From positions 1-7,564 of the forward strand of contig CAIZHO010000610.1 of the NCBI GenBank assembly GCA_903932805.1: DNA of 7,564 nucleotides, written 5' to 3'. A program made the translations under genes and the position numbers. This DNA is from an uncultured Roseiflexaceae bacterium. GTDB taxonomy: Bacteria > Chloroflexota > Chloroflexia > Chloroflexales > Roseiflexaceae. Shown in pieces: positions 6,758-7,564 of the stretch. The notes beneath the pieces are model-generated. The model had not been told where the DNA came from and did not search any database. It worked only from the letters and a program-made list of their open reading frames with translations. Positions within the stretch are counted from its first letter, which is position 1. The number at the start of each line of letters is the position of its first letter.

Positions 6758-6796
6758 GCCCTCCTGCTCCATCGTCGGACATTCGAGCAGGGTGGC
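6758..6796 (+). repeat. Imperfect inverted repeat able to form a 12-position hairpin
   Basis: The left arm GCCCTCCTGCTC (6758-6769) pairs with the right arm GAGCAGGGTGGC (6785-6796) across a 15-nt loop. There are seven perfect inner pairs, one G-U wobble, one mismatch and three outer pairs. No T-run follows on either strand, so it is not a classical intrinsic terminator. It lies between the end of the hypothetical gene and the bL25 promoter. It could be a Rho-dependent or degenerate terminator, a 3'-end stabiliser, or a binding site just upstream of the -35 box. Its role is not determined by the sequence. Confidence 0.5.
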
Positions 6797-6812
6797 CCAG
6801 AGGCAACAGAAT

Positions 6813-6841
6813 CTGACAGATCTACATCTCTGTGGTATACT
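6813..6841 (+). promoter_or_regulatory. Strong sigma70-type promoter of the bL25 gene with extended -10
   Basis: CTGACA at 6813-6818 (one mismatch from TTGACA), a 17-nt spacer and TATACT at 6836-6841. The spacer ends in TGG, which gives the extended -10 form TGnTATACT. The expected transcription start is near 6848, leaving a leader of about 57 nt before the bL25 ATG. This is the best promoter match noticed in the window and fits a highly expressed ribosomal protein gene. Confidence 0.8.
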
Positions 6842-6848
6842 TTTCTCT

Positions 6849-6876
6849 TGTGCCGGGGTTGTCCCGTAGCAGCACA
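6849..6876 (+). promoter_or_regulatory. Stem-loop in the bL25 mRNA leader
   Basis: The outer stem TGTGC (6849-6853) with GCACA (6872-6876) stacks on an inner stem CGGG (6854-6857) with CCCG (6863-6866), with loop GTTGT and a 5-nt bulge on the 3' side. The 5' end of the leader can alternatively pair TTGTG (6848-6852) with CACAA (6891-6895), which abuts the ribosome binding site. This resembles leaders that control ribosomal protein genes, but no known motif is recognised. Confidence 0.35.
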
Positions 6877-6893
6877 TGCGAAGGTACTGACAC

Positions 6894-6899
6894 AAGGAG
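6894..6899 (+). promoter_or_regulatory. Ribosome binding site of the bL25 gene
   Basis: AAGGAG, spaced 5 nt from the ATG at 6905. It decides the start against an upstream in-frame ATG at 6848, which would fall at the predicted transcription start and add 19 residues unlike the family. Confidence 0.85.
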
Positions 6900-6904
6900 T
6901 CAAC

Positions 6905-7525
6905 ATGTCTATCGAAATCAAGCTCCAGAAGCGCGCCGTTATCGGCAAAAAGGTCAACAATTTGCGCAAGGCCGGGATTCTGCCTGCCACCGTCTACGGC
7001 AAGCACTTGGCCCCAATCAATGTCCAGACCGAATTGCGCTCCTTCATGCCATTGATGAAGGCCGCCGGGCGCACCAACCTGGTCACGTTGCACATCGACG
7101 GCGAAGCCCCGATTGCCGCGTTCGTCCACACCTACCAGCGCCACCCTGTTTCACGCACCATCATCCACGTCGATTTCCATGCCGTTGACCTCAACGAAAC
7201 GGTCGAAGTCGATGTACCCGTGCACATGAGCGGAGCATCCATCATGGTAACCCGTGGCGATGCATTGCTCAACAATGTCACATCGCTGCGTGTCAAGGCA
7301 CTGCCAACCAACCTGCCATCGTCATTGACGGTCGATATCAGTGTCCTCGATTCGCTCGAAAAAGCCATCCACGTGAGCGACATCGTCCTTCCTGCCGGCG
7401 CGACCATTATCGGCCACGGCGGCGACTTGGTCGTCGGCTTGGTACCGACCGGCCGTGCAGAAGTCGCGTCCGCCGAGAACCCAGCCCAGCCCGAAGTCAT
7501 CACTGCACGACAGCCCAAAGCATAG
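6905..7525 (+). CDS. rplY: Large-subunit ribosomal protein bL25, CTC/TL5-type
   Basis: A 206-aa protein of the long, two-domain bL25 class (CTC/TL5), which binds 5S rRNA on the central protuberance of the 50S subunit; the short Escherichia coli form has only the first domain. The N-terminal 5S-binding domain (about 1-95) shows KKVNNLRKAGILPATVYGK (15-33) and the strand IIHVDFHAVDLNETVEVDVP (86-105). The C-terminal beta domain (about 100-185) has the LPTNLPSSLTVDISVLDS segment (133-150) and SDIVLPAG (158-165). The usual strongly acidic C-terminal tail is absent; the last 25 residues are Ala/Pro-rich with few acidic residues. The gene has its own strong promoter and a probable terminator directly downstream, so it is likely monocistronic. 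The name ctc is also used for this class. Confidence 0.95.
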   Translation: MSIEIKLQKRAVIGKKVNNLRKAGILPATVYGKHLAPINVQTELRSFMPLMKAAGRTNLVTLHIDGEAPIAAFVHTYQRHPVSRTIIHVDFHAVDLNETVEVDVPVHMSGASIMVTRGDALLNNVTSLRVKALPTNLPSSLTVDISVLDSLEKAIHVSDIVLPAGATIIGHGGDLVVGLVPTGRAEVASAENPAQPEVITARQPKA

Positions 7526-7546
7526 TCTTGCCCCAATCACACCGGC

Positions 7547-7564
7547 GGGTGGCACATGCCACCC
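7547..7564 (+). terminator. Hairpin of the probable bL25 terminator, cut at the window edge
   Basis: GGGTGGC (7547-7553), loop ACAT and GCCACCC (7558-7564) form a perfect 7-bp GC-rich stem starting 22 nt after the bL25 stop. The window ends on the last base of the right arm, so the T-tract needed to prove an intrinsic terminator cannot be seen. Confidence 0.6.

Larger units (their letters stand above)
6680..6904. other. Noncoding region between the rqcH unit and bL25
   Basis: 225 bp with no credible gene on either strand. From left to right it holds an unremarkable stretch (6680-6757), a long imperfect inverted repeat (6758-6796), a strong plus-strand promoter (6813-6841) and a structured bL25 leader of about 57 nt (from about 6848). 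Each is listed separately. I see no U-tract terminator for the rqcH unit here. Confidence 0.7.

Noticed and set aside
6848..6904. Upstream in-frame ATG for the bL25 gene
   Set aside because: It falls at the predicted transcription start and the added residues do not match the family; AAGGAG clearly serves 6905.
1..7564. CRISPR arrays, insertion sequences, tRNA or rRNA genes
   Set aside because: No spaced direct repeats, transposase-like product, terminal inverted repeats or tRNA/rRNA-like segments were seen on reading the window.

Overview
This 7.6 kb window is a gene-dense chromosomal stretch of a GC-rich bacterium. It holds two back-to-back transcription units of conserved housekeeping genes. 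There are no mobile elements, CRISPR arrays, tRNA or rRNA genes. The gene content and several sequence details suggest a Chloroflexota-type bacterium: full-length RqcH, a CTC-type bL25, a PgpH-type HD hydrolase, and a guanylate kinase with a GVGKD P-loop. This assignment is inference from family resemblance, not a search result.

Minus-strand unit, read right to left from 4384 to the left edge: gmk (guanylate kinase), yqeY (GatB/YqeY family), pgpH (7TM receptor-type HD phosphohydrolase, probable c-di-AMP phosphodiesterase), ybeY (rRNA maturation endonuclease), dgkA (undecaprenol/diacylglycerol kinase family) and the first 66 codons of a GT-B glycosyltransferase cut by the window edge. The genes are almost fused. 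There is one 9-nt gap (gmk/yqeY); the other junctions overlap by 4, 1, 8 and 4 nt, so translational coupling is likely throughout. The order yqeY-pgpH-ybeY-dgkA matches the order of the same genes in the Bacillus rpsU-yqeY...phoH-pgpH-ybeY-dgkA-cdd-era region, but phoH, cdd and era are absent between or beside them here.

Plus-strand unit: rqcH (NFACT family, ribosome-associated quality control) starts 58 bp from gmk with a -10 box so close to the ATG that the message is probably leaderless. Its stop overlaps (ATGA) the start of a 177-codon gene of unknown family. A 225-bp noncoding region follows. It contains a long imperfect hairpin, a near-consensus extended -10 promoter and a structured leader of about 57 nt, and leads into the gene for ribosomal protein bL25 (CTC family). 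The window ends exactly on the 3' arm of a hairpin that looks like the bL25 terminator.

Taken together, the window is about ribosome quality and maturation (rqcH, ybeY, bL25, possibly yqeY), nucleotide and second-messenger metabolism (gmk, pgpH) and cell-envelope lipid carriers (dgkA, glycosyltransferase). Nothing here is clearly a new system. The most promising unknown is the small gene translationally coupled to rqcH. RqcH itself has a conservative change (Glu for Asp) in its DR motif and a proline/acidic insertion in the NFACT-N domain.
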